This document shows positions 9,668 through 17,167 of a stretch of DNA of 64,000 nucleotides, one piece after another; within the stretch, counting starts at the first letter, position 1; each line of letters opens with the position of its first letter. The translations under genes and the position numbers were made by a program. Below the pieces are notes generated by a model. It was not told where the DNA came from, did not search any database, and worked only from the letters and a program-made list of their open reading frames with translations. The stretch comes from Ancylomarina sp048268005. GTDB lineage: Bacteria; Bacteroidota; Bacteroidia; Bacteroidales; Marinifilaceae. The DNA lies in contig JBLWWJ010000004.1 of the NCBI GenBank assembly GCA_048268005.1, positions 248,001 to 312,000 on the forward strand, written 5' to 3'.

Positions 9668-10360
9668 ATGAAGAAACAAGATTTAATATTTATCCTTTGT
9701 GTTGTAGCATGCTTTATGCCGTTTTTCTTGTCGGAAGATGTCTTCAACTTTTATGTGAACTATAATAAGGCTCATGGCATGATTACCAGTTTCATCAAAT
9801 TTGCATTTCTTGCAACATTGGGTGAGGTAATTGGTTTGAGAATGAAAACGGGTGCCTACAATCAAAAGGGGTTTGGTATTTTACCAAGAGCTATTGTTTG
9901 GGGATTTTTAGGCTTGACCATTAAGTTAGCTTTTGTGATTTTTGCTACAGGAACACCAATTTTCTTAGACTATTTGGGACTTGACGGTGCCACTGAAATT
10001 ATGAAGGGAGCTTTCAGTTCAGATAAATTGTTGGTTGCTTTTGCTATTTCAGCTTGCATGAACTTGATTTATGCACCTGTGATGATGACCTTGCATAAAA
10101 TCACCGATATTCATATTGTGGATAATGGTGGGACAGTAGGTGGTCTTTTGAAACCGATTCAGTTTTCCAATATCTTTCAAAAATTAGATTGGGGTGTTCA
10201 GTGGAACTTTGTTTTCAAAAAAACAATTCCTTTTTTCTGGATTCCAGCACATACTTTCACTTTCTTATTACCTCCCGATTATCAGGTCCTTTTTGCGGCC
10301 GTATTGGGAATCGTTCTAGGGGTATTACTAGCAATTGCGAGTTTGAAAAGTGCTAAATAA
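9668..10360 (+). CDS. Mpv17/PMP22-like integral membrane protein
   Basis: A 230-residue polytopic protein with about five hydrophobic segments. An upstream in-frame ATG at 9605 lies inside the preceding terminator hairpin and would put a charged stretch before the first helix, so ATG 9668 (MKKQDLIFIL) is the likely start. The C-terminal half, with DWGVQWNFVFKKTIPFFW followed by a last hydrophobic helix, resembles the W-x-x-Q-x-x-N-F-x-x-x-P signature of the Mpv17/PMP22 family. This match is by eye and moderate. Function in bacteria is unknown; eukaryotic relatives are channel-like membrane proteins. It is flanked by its own terminator, so it appears to be a single-gene unit. Confidence 0.6.
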   Translation: MKKQDLIFILCVVACFMPFFLSEDVFNFYVNYNKAHGMITSFIKFAFLATLGEVIGLRMKTGAYNQKGFGILPRAIVWGFLGLTIKLAFVIFATGTPIFLDYLGLDGATEIMKGAFSSDKLLVAFAISACMNLIYAPVMMTLHKITDIHIVDNGGTVGGLLKPIQFSNIFQKLDWGVQWNFVFKKTIPFFWIPAHTFTFLLPPDYQVLFAAVLGIVLGVLLAIASLKSAK

Positions 10361-10371
10361 TTATAACTTTG

Positions 10372-10413
10372 TAGAGGATTGAAAATTATAGATTTTTAAC
10401 CCTCTATTTTTTT
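10372..10413 (+). terminator. Intrinsic terminator after the Mpv17-like gene
   Basis: TAGAGG pairs with CCTCTA, and the inner segments TTGAAAAT / ATTTTTAA extend the stem. A run of seven to eight T follows. Confidence 0.7.
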
Positions 10414-10488
10414 ATAAAAAGTGTGGTTACTCATTTTATTTTAGATCACCATGCTTTGTCTCATGTCTCATCTTTTTATACTGAAAAT

Positions 10489-11004
10489 ATGACTAAAATT
10501 GGATTGTTTTACGGCCCTCAGGAAGGTAATGTAGAAAAGGTAGCAAAGCTAGTTGCCAGCAAAATTGAAAATGTAGATTTAGTAAAAGTCAAGGAAGTTG
10601 ATGCAAATGCATTCGATGAGTATGATAATATTATTTTGGGTATTTCTACGCTTGGTAAGCACACTTGGGCTTCTGATAATGAAGGAAACGACTGGGATCA
10701 ATTCCTTCCAAAAATGAATGGTATTGATTTGAAAGGTAAAAAAGTTGCCATATTCGGTTTAGGTGATCACATTGCCTATGCTGACTTTTTTGTGGATGCG
10801 ATGGGGGAGTTATTCGAAGTTGTTAAGAAAACAGGTGCTACCGTTATTGGAGGTGTTAGCGATGAGGGGTATGAATTTAATGAATCCCGTGCTTTTATTG
10901 ACGGAGAATTTGTTGGTCTGCCTGTAGATGAGGATTTTGAGGAAGATTTAACTGAAGAAAGAGTAGATAATTGGTTGAAAATTATTCTGCCGGAAATGAA
11001 ATAA
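10489..11004 (+). CDS. Flavodoxin (long-chain type) with atypical phosphate loop
   Basis: A 171-residue FMN electron carrier that can replace ferredoxin. The ATG at 10489 (MTKIGLFYGP) is the natural start; a longer frame from a GTG at 10423 adds unrelated residues. The 60s loop (STLGKHTWASDNEGNDW) and 90s loop (GLGDHIAYADFF) that hold the isoalloxazine ring are well conserved, and the acidic insertion of long-chain flavodoxins is present (GYEFNESRAF). The N-terminal FMN-phosphate loop is unusual: YGPQEGNVEKVA instead of the usual S/T-x-T-G-x-T pattern, so the hydroxyl ligands of the phosphate are missing. It lies just upstream of the aminotransferase and the VOR genes, as a possible electron acceptor or donor partner. 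Confidence 0.9.
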   Translation: MTKIGLFYGPQEGNVEKVAKLVASKIENVDLVKVKEVDANAFDEYDNIILGISTLGKHTWASDNEGNDWDQFLPKMNGIDLKGKKVAIFGLGDHIAYADFFVDAMGELFEVVKKTGATVIGGVSDEGYEFNESRAFIDGEFVGLPVDEDFEEDLTEERVDNWLKIILPEMK

Positions 11005-11030
11005 ATACAAGACATTCTCTTGTTGTCTAA

Positions 11031-11062
11031 GGCTTGCTTCTTTCGAAGTGAGCTTTTTTTTT
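11031..11062 (+). terminator. Intrinsic terminator after flavodoxin
   Basis: GCTTGCTTC and GAAGTGAGC pair over nine positions (two G-U) around a TTTC loop, followed by nine T. Confidence 0.78.
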
Positions 11063-11218
11063 GTCTTTAACTACCAATTTGGTAATTTTAAAACGATTCC
11101 TTTCTTTAGACTGTAATTATATAAGCCTGATATGTTTTAAATTGTAAGGGATTTTTGTAAAATTGCAGTTAATTCAAAATGACATTATTTATAAATAATA
11201 ACTTTTAATTATATCAGT

Positions 11219-12535
11219 ATGAAAACCCCCATAAATTCTCAAATAGTAGATAGTAAATTAGATTTATGTGAAATAGATAAGATGGAAGATGCAACTATAC
11301 GTGATGTTGTGCGTGTGGTGAATATGATCGAAGAGGAGAGCGGAGAGAAATTCATTCGTATGGAAATGGGGGTTCCGGGATTAGCTGCTTCGAAATTTGG
11401 TATCGAAGCTGAAAAAGAAGCTCTTGATCATGGGGTGGCGGCTGCTTATCCAATGCTTGAAGGTGTTCAGGTATTGAAAGACGAAGGTTCCAAATTCATA
11501 AAGAACTTCATGGACGTTGACCTAAAGCCTGAAGGCGTTATTCCAACAGTTGGATCTATGCAAGGCGGGTATGCCGCTTTTATGGCTGTTTGCTCAGCTA
11601 CTGAAGGTAAGGATACAATCTTATTTGTTGATCCGGGGTTTCCTGTTCAAAAAACTCAGATGGATGTATTGGGAATGAAATATGAATCTTTTGATATCTA
11701 TGATTTCCGTGGCGATAAATTGAAGGCCAAGCTTGAGTCTATCATGTCGAAAGGGAATATTGCCGGAATCGTTTATTCCAATCCTAACAATCCAGCCTGG
11801 ATTTGTATGAATGAGGGCGAGTTGAAGACGATAGGTGAAATGGCTACGAAGTATGACGCCATTGTATTGGAAGATCTAGCCTATTTTGCGATGGATTTTA
11901 GAGTAGATTTAAGTCAGCCAGGTGTTGGACCTTATCAGCCTTCTGTAGCAAGATATACTGACAATTACGTTTTGATGATTTCAAGTTCTAAAGCATTTTC
12001 TTATGCCGGACAAAGAATAGGTTTGCTTTGTATTTCAGATAATTTATACAAGAGAAGATACGAAGGATTGAAGAAGCGTTTTGGAACCGATGGATTTGGT
12101 TACACCGTGGTATATCGAATTATTTATACCTTATCTTCAGGAGTATCTCATTCAGCACAATATGGTTTGCATGGTATGCTAAAAGCTGCTAACGAGGGTA
12201 AATTTAATTTTGTTGAAGATGTAAAGGAATATGGTGAACGCGCTAAGATTATGAAGAAGCTATTTATGGAGAATGGCTTTGAGTTGGTTTATAGTACTGA
12301 TGTTGATCTTCCTTTGGCCGATGGTTTCTACTTCACAATTTCATATCCAGGATTGACTGGACCAGATTTGAACAAGAAATTATTGTACTATGGTATTTCT
12401 GCAATTTGTTTGAATGAAACAGGGAGTTTGAAAGAGGGTCTTAGAGCTTGTGTGTCGCAAATTGCTCGTTCTCAATTCGATGGCTTGGAATATCGTTTAA
12501 AAGAATTTCATAAGCATCATCAGGTACTTGCCTAG
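11219..12535 (+). CDS. Pyridoxal-phosphate aminotransferase, class I/II (fold type I)
   Basis: Transfers amino groups between amino acids and 2-oxoacids. At 438 residues it is normal for the family. Visible cofactor elements are the SNPNNP motif (187-192), the pyridine-binding Asp in VLEDLAYF (219), the Schiff-base lysine in ISSSKAFSYAGQR (Lys258) and a C-terminal Arg in GLRACVSQIARSQ for the substrate carboxylate. The position directly before the 2-oxoacid:ferredoxin oxidoreductase genes (gap about 230 bases) suggests it produces that enzyme's 2-oxoacid substrate from an amino acid. The specific amino acid cannot be read from sequence. There is no terminator between it and the next gene, so read-through is possible. 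Confidence 0.85.
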   Translation: MKTPINSQIVDSKLDLCEIDKMEDATIRDVVRVVNMIEEESGEKFIRMEMGVPGLAASKFGIEAEKEALDHGVAAAYPMLEGVQVLKDEGSKFIKNFMDVDLKPEGVIPTVGSMQGGYAAFMAVCSATEGKDTILFVDPGFPVQKTQMDVLGMKYESFDIYDFRGDKLKAKLESIMSKGNIAGIVYSNPNNPAWICMNEGELKTIGEMATKYDAIVLEDLAYFAMDFRVDLSQPGVGPYQPSVARYTDNYVLMISSSKAFSYAGQRIGLLCISDNLYKRRYEGLKKRFGTDGFGYTVVYRIIYTLSSGVSHSAQYGLHGMLKAANEGKFNFVEDVKEYGERAKIMKKLFMENGFELVYSTDVDLPLADGFYFTISYPGLTGPDLNKKLLYYGISAICLNETGSLKEGLRACVSQIARSQFDGLEYRLKEFHKHHQVLA

Positions 12536-12762
12536 TGATGTCAGATTCTTTAAAGAATATATGAGATAGTAATAAGGACTATCAAATTGTAATATAAAAT
12601 GCCATTTAAGTAATGAATTTGTTACTAAAAGCGGGTATTTTATTTAGACTGATTGTAAATTTTTGATATTTGCGATGAATTGTAAGGAGATGAGCAAGTT
12701 TTGCTATTGAATTGTTATCTTTACGAAACAAATTAACATTAAATTCTTAATATATAAACGCT

Positions 12763-12990
12763 ATGGCAAAATTCAAAGGTGCTATTGTTGTTGATACCGA
12801 AAAATGTAAAGGTTGTGGCTTATGTGTTGTAAGCTGCCCTACAAAGGTTATCGAACTTGCACGCGACGTTAATGGCAAAGGTTACCATTATGCCCATATG
12901 GCCAATCCTGATGCATGCATCGGTTGTTCAAGTTGTGGCTTAGTTTGTCCTGATACAGTGATCACTGTTTACAGAATGAAAGCAAGCTAA
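12763..12990 (+). CDS. 2-oxoacid:ferredoxin oxidoreductase, ferredoxin (delta) subunit
   Basis: A 75-residue protein with two complete CX2CX2CX3CP motifs (CKGCGLCVVSCP near residue 15 and CIGCSSCGLVCP near residue 52), so it binds two [4Fe-4S] clusters. It is the electron-exit subunit of a four-subunit 2-oxoacid oxidoreductase. The first gene of the cluster, it is followed after 45 bases by the alpha subunit. Gene order delta-alpha-beta-gamma matches the VOR/KOR-type clusters of Bacteroidetes and archaea. Confidence 0.9.
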   Translation: MAKFKGAIVVDTEKCKGCGLCVVSCPTKVIELARDVNGKGYHYAHMANPDACIGCSSCGLVCPDTVITVYRMKAS

Positions 12991-13035
12991 ATTTCTATTT
13001 AATCAAAATCTGAAAATCTTAAAAATATTTTTGTA

Positions 13036-14121
13036 ATGGGAGATATTCGATTAATGAAGGGGAATGAAGTGATCGCTGAAGCAGCTATTCGTTGTGGATG
13101 TGATGGGTATTTTGGTTACCCAATTACACCTCAGTCCGAAATTATGGAAACCCTTATGATTCGCCGACCTGAGAACGAAACCGGAATGGTTGTTGTTCAG
13201 GCTGAGAGTGAAGTCGCTGCAATTAACATGGTGTACGGTGGTGCGTCTTGCGGTAAAAAAGTAATGACATCTTCGTCAAGTCCAGGGGTAAGTTTGAAAG
13301 CCGAAGGTATTACATATTTAGCAGGTGCTGAACTTCCTGCTTTGATTGTTAATATTGTACGAGGAGGACCAGGTCTAGGTACTATACAGCCAGCTCAATC
13401 TGACTATTTTCAAGCTGTAAAAGGTGGTGGACATGGTGATTATAAGCTGATTGTTTTAGCTCCTGCCTCAGTTCAGGAAATGAATGATTTCGTAGATTTA
13501 GGTTTCGAATTATCATTTAAATATTTAAATCCAGCAATGATTCTTTCTGATGGTGTTATTGGCCAGATGATGGAAAAAGTTGAGTTGTCAGAATTCAAAC
13601 CACGTTGGACTGCTGAAGAAATTGAGAAAATTTCAGGATCATGGGCTACTACTGGTAAGAAAGCTGGTATCAAGCGTAGAATTTCTACATCTCTAGATTT
13701 AGATTCAGCTAAGCAGGAAGTTTTCAATCATAAATTGCAGGCGAAATACCGTGCAATGGAAGAAAATGATGTTCGTTTCGAGAAAATCAATTGTGACGAT
13801 GCAGATTACTTATTCGTAGCTTACGGTTCAAGTGCTCGTATTTGTCAAAAAGCAATCGAAATTGCACGTGCAAAAGGCATTAAAGTTGGTTTGCTACGTC
13901 CTATAACTCTTTTTCCTTACCCAACTAAGCAAATCCAAGAGATGCTAGGTCAGGTAAAAGGAATCTTATCAGTAGAAATGAGTGCCGGTCAAATGGTAGA
14001 AGATGTTCGTTTGGCAGTTGAAGGTAAAGTGCCAGTTGAGCATTTTGGTCGTTACGGTGGAATCATTCCTACTCCTGATGAAGTAGTTGAAGCATTAGAA
14101 CAAAATTTTTTAGGAGAATAA
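13036..14121 (+). CDS. vorB: 2-oxoacid:ferredoxin oxidoreductase alpha subunit (VorB-like)
   Basis: Core subunit (361 residues) of the enzyme that oxidatively decarboxylates a 2-oxoacid to acyl-CoA with ferredoxin as acceptor. The N-terminal pyrimidine-binding domain shows GCDGYFGYPITPQSEI and the conserved Glu in VQAESEVAAINMVYG, with SSSPGVSLKAEG after it. The C-terminal transketolase-like domain begins near residue 250 (DADYLFVAYGSSARI). The lack of a separate CoA-domain extension and the overall length fit 2-ketoisovalerate-type (VOR) rather than pyruvate enzymes. 2-Ketoglutarate specificity (KOR) cannot be excluded. It is separated from the beta subunit by only three bases, so the two are translationally linked. 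Confidence 0.9.
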   Translation: MGDIRLMKGNEVIAEAAIRCGCDGYFGYPITPQSEIMETLMIRRPENETGMVVVQAESEVAAINMVYGGASCGKKVMTSSSSPGVSLKAEGITYLAGAELPALIVNIVRGGPGLGTIQPAQSDYFQAVKGGGHGDYKLIVLAPASVQEMNDFVDLGFELSFKYLNPAMILSDGVIGQMMEKVELSEFKPRWTAEEIEKISGSWATTGKKAGIKRRISTSLDLDSAKQEVFNHKLQAKYRAMEENDVRFEKINCDDADYLFVAYGSSARICQKAIEIARAKGIKVGLLRPITLFPYPTKQIQEMLGQVKGILSVEMSAGQMVEDVRLAVEGKVPVEHFGRYGGIIPTPDEVVEALEQNFLGE

Positions 14122-14124
14122 GTT

Positions 14125-14898
14125 ATGACAGCAACAACAGAACTTAAAAATATAATTAGCGAAGAGAACTTAGTCTACAAAAAGACTTCAGTTCTTTTAG
14201 ATAACGAAATGCACTACTGCCCGGGTTGTACTCATGGTGTAATTCACAAGGCAATTGCTGAGGTTATCGAAGATATGGATATTCAGGAAGAGACAATTGG
14301 TGTTTCTCCAGTAGGATGTTCAGTATTAGCATACAATTATTTAGATATCGATTGGCAGCAAGCTGCTCACGGTCGTGCTCCAGCATTGGCTACAGCAACA
14401 ACTCGTTTGATGCCTGAGAAATATGTATTTACTTACCAGGGTGATGGTGATTTAGCATCTATCGGTTGTGCTGAAATTATGCACGCTTGTAACCGTGGTG
14501 AGAATATCGTTGTATTCTTCGTGAACAATGGTATTTACGGTATGACTGGTGGTCAAATGGCTCCAACAACTCTTGAGGGACAGGTTACTGCAACTTCTCC
14601 TTACGGTCGTGATTGCCAAACAACAGGTTTCCCAATGAAGATTTCTGAAATGGTATCTTTATTACCTGGTACTCGTTATGTAACTCGTGAGTCTGCAGAA
14701 ACAGCTGGTGCTGTTCGTAAATTGAAAAAAGCAATTAAGAAAGCTTTTTCAAATACCAGAGAAAATAAGGGACTTTCATTTATCGAAATTGTTGGAACTT
14801 GTAGTTCAGGATGGAAACAAACACCTGTACAGTCTAACGAGTGGATGAAGGAAAATATGTTCCCATATTACCCACTTGGTACATTAAAAGACGAGTAA
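14125..14898 (+). CDS. 2-oxoacid:ferredoxin oxidoreductase beta subunit (thiamine-pyrophosphate binding)
   Basis: A 257-residue subunit that carries thiamine pyrophosphate. It has the cluster/cofactor motif YCPGCTHGVIHK near residue 31 and the TPP-Mg signature GDGDLASIGCAEIMHACNRG, with the Asn-Asn of FFVNNGIYGMTGGQ. A later Cys-rich stretch (VGTCSSGW) is usual in this family. It is immediately downstream of the alpha subunit in the same operon. Confidence 0.9.
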   Translation: MTATTELKNIISEENLVYKKTSVLLDNEMHYCPGCTHGVIHKAIAEVIEDMDIQEETIGVSPVGCSVLAYNYLDIDWQQAAHGRAPALATATTRLMPEKYVFTYQGDGDLASIGCAEIMHACNRGENIVVFFVNNGIYGMTGGQMAPTTLEGQVTATSPYGRDCQTTGFPMKISEMVSLLPGTRYVTRESAETAGAVRKLKKAIKKAFSNTRENKGLSFIEIVGTCSSGWKQTPVQSNEWMKENMFPYYPLGTLKDE

Positions 14899-14989
14899 AT
14901 TTCATTAGGGATAGAGCTAGATTAACTTTATGGTAGATTATTTAGAAAAATCAATGATCTATCCCATAATCGATTAAAACTGTAAAAAA

Positions 14990-15541
14990 ATGACTGAAGA
15001 AATTATAATTGCAGGATTTGGTGGTCAAGGTGTACTTTCAATGGGTAAAATTCTTGCTTACTCAGGTATTATGCAGGATCAGGAAGTATCATGGATGCCA
15101 TCATACGGACCTGAAATGCGTGGAGGTACAGCTAACGTTACTGTAATTCTTAGCGACAACCGTATTAGTTCACCCGTATTGAAGCAATTCGATACAGCTA
15201 TCATTCTTAACCAGCAATCAATGGATAAGTTTGAAGCGGATATCAAGCCAGGTGGAACTTTATTATATGATCCAAACGGTATCACACGTCACCCGGAAAG
15301 AAAAGATATCAATATCTTTAAAATTCCTGGAGCGGCATTAGCTACTGAAATGGGTAATCCTAAAACTTTCAACATGATTATTATGGGTGGTTTCCTTAAA
15401 GTGAAGCCTATCGTAAAAATCGAGAATGTTCAGAAAGGTCTTGAGAAATCATTGCCAGAGCGTCACCATAAATTGATTCCTTTGAATATTGAAGCAATTC
15501 AAAAAGGAATTGAGAATGTTGAAACTGTTATATCTCTATAG
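14990..15541 (+). CDS. 2-oxoacid:ferredoxin oxidoreductase gamma subunit
   Basis: A 183-residue subunit with the dinucleotide-like start IIIAGFGGQGVLSMGKIL and the CoA-contacting stretch SWMPSYGPEMRGGTANV that marks the gamma domain (POR_C family). It completes the four-subunit enzyme. It follows the beta gene after 91 bases, which is longer than the other gaps but contains no terminator. A strong terminator follows. Confidence 0.9.
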   Translation: MTEEIIIAGFGGQGVLSMGKILAYSGIMQDQEVSWMPSYGPEMRGGTANVTVILSDNRISSPVLKQFDTAIILNQQSMDKFEADIKPGGTLLYDPNGITRHPERKDINIFKIPGAALATEMGNPKTFNMIIMGGFLKVKPIVKIENVQKGLEKSLPERHHKLIPLNIEAIQKGIENVETVISL

Positions 15542-15580
15542 AGAAACAAGAACAACAACAAATACTATCCAATTAAAGTT

Positions 15581-15612
15581 AAAGGGCAATCCGCAAGGAT
15601 TGCCCTTTTTCT
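15581..15612 (+). terminator. Intrinsic terminator of the 2-oxoacid oxidoreductase operon
   Basis: A 12-bp perfect stem AAAGGGCAATCC / GGATTGCCCTTT with a GCAA tetraloop is followed by T residues. Confidence 0.92.
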
Positions 15613-15722
15613 ATGTAGAGACTTTCTATATTATCTGATAGTGTAAGTTTACTTTGTTCTGTAATATTGTTTAGTTTGATTTTTTATATTTTTAGAAAGT
15701 TTTGAACATATAATTTATGTAG

Positions 15723-16250
15723 ATGAAAAGTTATATTATATATATTGGATTAATTGTACTGCTCATATCTTGTAGTACTCCAAAATACGTTGTTAAATCT
15801 GAGAGTGATCTGAAAAATGTTAATTTAGAACTAAATGCATTGAATTATATTCCATTAATGGATGTTGAATTAAAAGAATCTTCAATATTAGATTCGACTT
15901 ATCATCTACTCAAATCAAAGAAATATGCTAGGTTGAATAAATATCTCTTGTCAATTGAAACTGATGAATCTGATTATTTTTTGGCTAAAACATTTTATCA
16001 TGTATCAAAAGGAGAATATAAAAAAGCGATTGACTTTTTGAATATGATAGAAGGCAATCGCTATATTTTGATTAAAAAGCTGCTAGGCATTGATTTAACT
16101 TATGAGATCATGAGGTGCAATGGTTATTGTTCAACGGATTTTAAAAAGTTTCTAAAGGATTATCAACAACTGTTTGATAATTATCCCGATAAAAAATATT
16201 TAAGAAAAATAATTGCATTAAGAACGAGATCCGTTCGATATAACTATTAA
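15723..16250 (+). CDS. Hypothetical lipoprotein with helical-repeat character
   Basis: A 175-residue protein with a lipoprotein signal (hydrophobic stretch ending LLISC, Cys near 17) and a helical body. The region LAKTFYHVSKGEYKKAIDFLN is TPR-like. I do not recognise the family. It is more AT-rich and Lys/Tyr/Asn-rich than the neighbouring catabolic genes. It is followed after 5 bases by a second lipoprotein, so the two form an operon and probably act together at the cell envelope. Confidence 0.75.
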   Translation: MKSYIIYIGLIVLLISCSTPKYVVKSESDLKNVNLELNALNYIPLMDVELKESSILDSTYHLLKSKKYARLNKYLLSIETDESDYFLAKTFYHVSKGEYKKAIDFLNMIEGNRYILIKKLLGIDLTYEIMRCNGYCSTDFKKFLKDYQQLFDNYPDKKYLRKIIALRTRSVRYNY

Positions 16251-16255
16251 AAATT

Positions 16256-16987
16256 ATGAGAAACATTATCCTATTATTTATTTCTGTGTTTTTAGCTTCA
16301 TGTTCAGGATCAAAAACGCTTTCGAGAAGTTTAAATAAGCACAAGGCCCCATTAGGCTATTTGTATGATAGTAAAATGAATGAATGCGATAAATCGATTG
16401 GTATTATTCTTGAAGATTTTGATAAACAGATTTTAGATTCTACAACATCTGTTTCAAAAATTAATAGTAAAGTCCTACCTTTTATTATTTATAATTACAG
16501 TGAGGAAAACATGGCTGTTAAACTTGGTCAGAGCTCGCTAGAGCAAAATTACACTGAGTTTTTTAAAGAGTCATTTACGGTTGAAAGTCAACGTTCAGGT
16601 TGTTATTCTCTCTCGAAAACCCCTGATGAATCATTATATTCTCTTGAAATTGTTTACGATACTTGTACTATTAATTCTAAATATCAACGAAACAGTACAG
16701 TTTTATTTTTATTCTTAGCTTATTCTATGAGTTTTCAGGAAATAGGATTTCCTGCCAAAGCTGATTTGGCATTACATATTAAACTGAAGAAAGCTGGTCA
16801 TGCAATATTTGAGAAACAATATTCTGTAGATAGGTTACAGCCATTTATGAATGATCAATCATTGAACGTTAATACGTTACAATCTGATTTTGTTGTTAAT
16901 ATGGCTGAGTCACTATCGTATTGTACAAAGGATTGCATTGAACAGATAATAATTGATATTAATGGGGCGATAAAAAAACAAGAATAG
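16256..16987 (+). CDS. Hypothetical lipoprotein
   Basis: A 243-residue protein with a classical lipobox (FLASC, Cys near 16). The body alternates short beta-like and helical segments, with a central hydrophobic patch (STVLFLFLAYSMSF) that could be a buried strand or membrane contact. No domain is recognised. It starts 5 bases after the preceding lipoprotein gene and has the same AT-rich base use, so both were probably acquired or have evolved together. Confidence 0.75.
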   Translation: MRNIILLFISVFLASCSGSKTLSRSLNKHKAPLGYLYDSKMNECDKSIGIILEDFDKQILDSTTSVSKINSKVLPFIIYNYSEENMAVKLGQSSLEQNYTEFFKESFTVESQRSGCYSLSKTPDESLYSLEIVYDTCTINSKYQRNSTVLFLFLAYSMSFQEIGFPAKADLALHIKLKKAGHAIFEKQYSVDRLQPFMNDQSLNVNTLQSDFVVNMAESLSYCTKDCIEQIIIDINGAIKKQE

Positions 16988-17098
16988 TTTTCCCTTTATG
17001 GAGAAAAAGAACTTCAATGAATTCTTTCAGCTGGTACGCGATTAAATCGTAACCCTTTAAACCTAAATTAAATCCTTACGATTGTGTCGTGTGGTAGC

Positions 17099-17144
17099 AA
17101 TAAAATAAAAAATGGCTAGCCCTTTGATTGAAGAGCTAGCCATT
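17099..17144 (-). terminator. Intrinsic terminator of the PAP2 / LTA-synthase-like unit
   Basis: A 10-bp perfect inverted repeat AATGGCTAGC / GCTAGCCATT (17111-17120, 17135-17144). Read on the minus strand, a T-rich run follows the stem. Confidence 0.82.
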
Positions 17145-17167
17145 CCTGTATCTTATTCTATATGTTT

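Noticed and set aside
11219..12535. Calling the aminotransferase branched-chain specific
   Set aside because: Its fold type I motifs are unlike class IV branched-chain aminotransferases; only the neighbouring VOR genes suggest the substrate.
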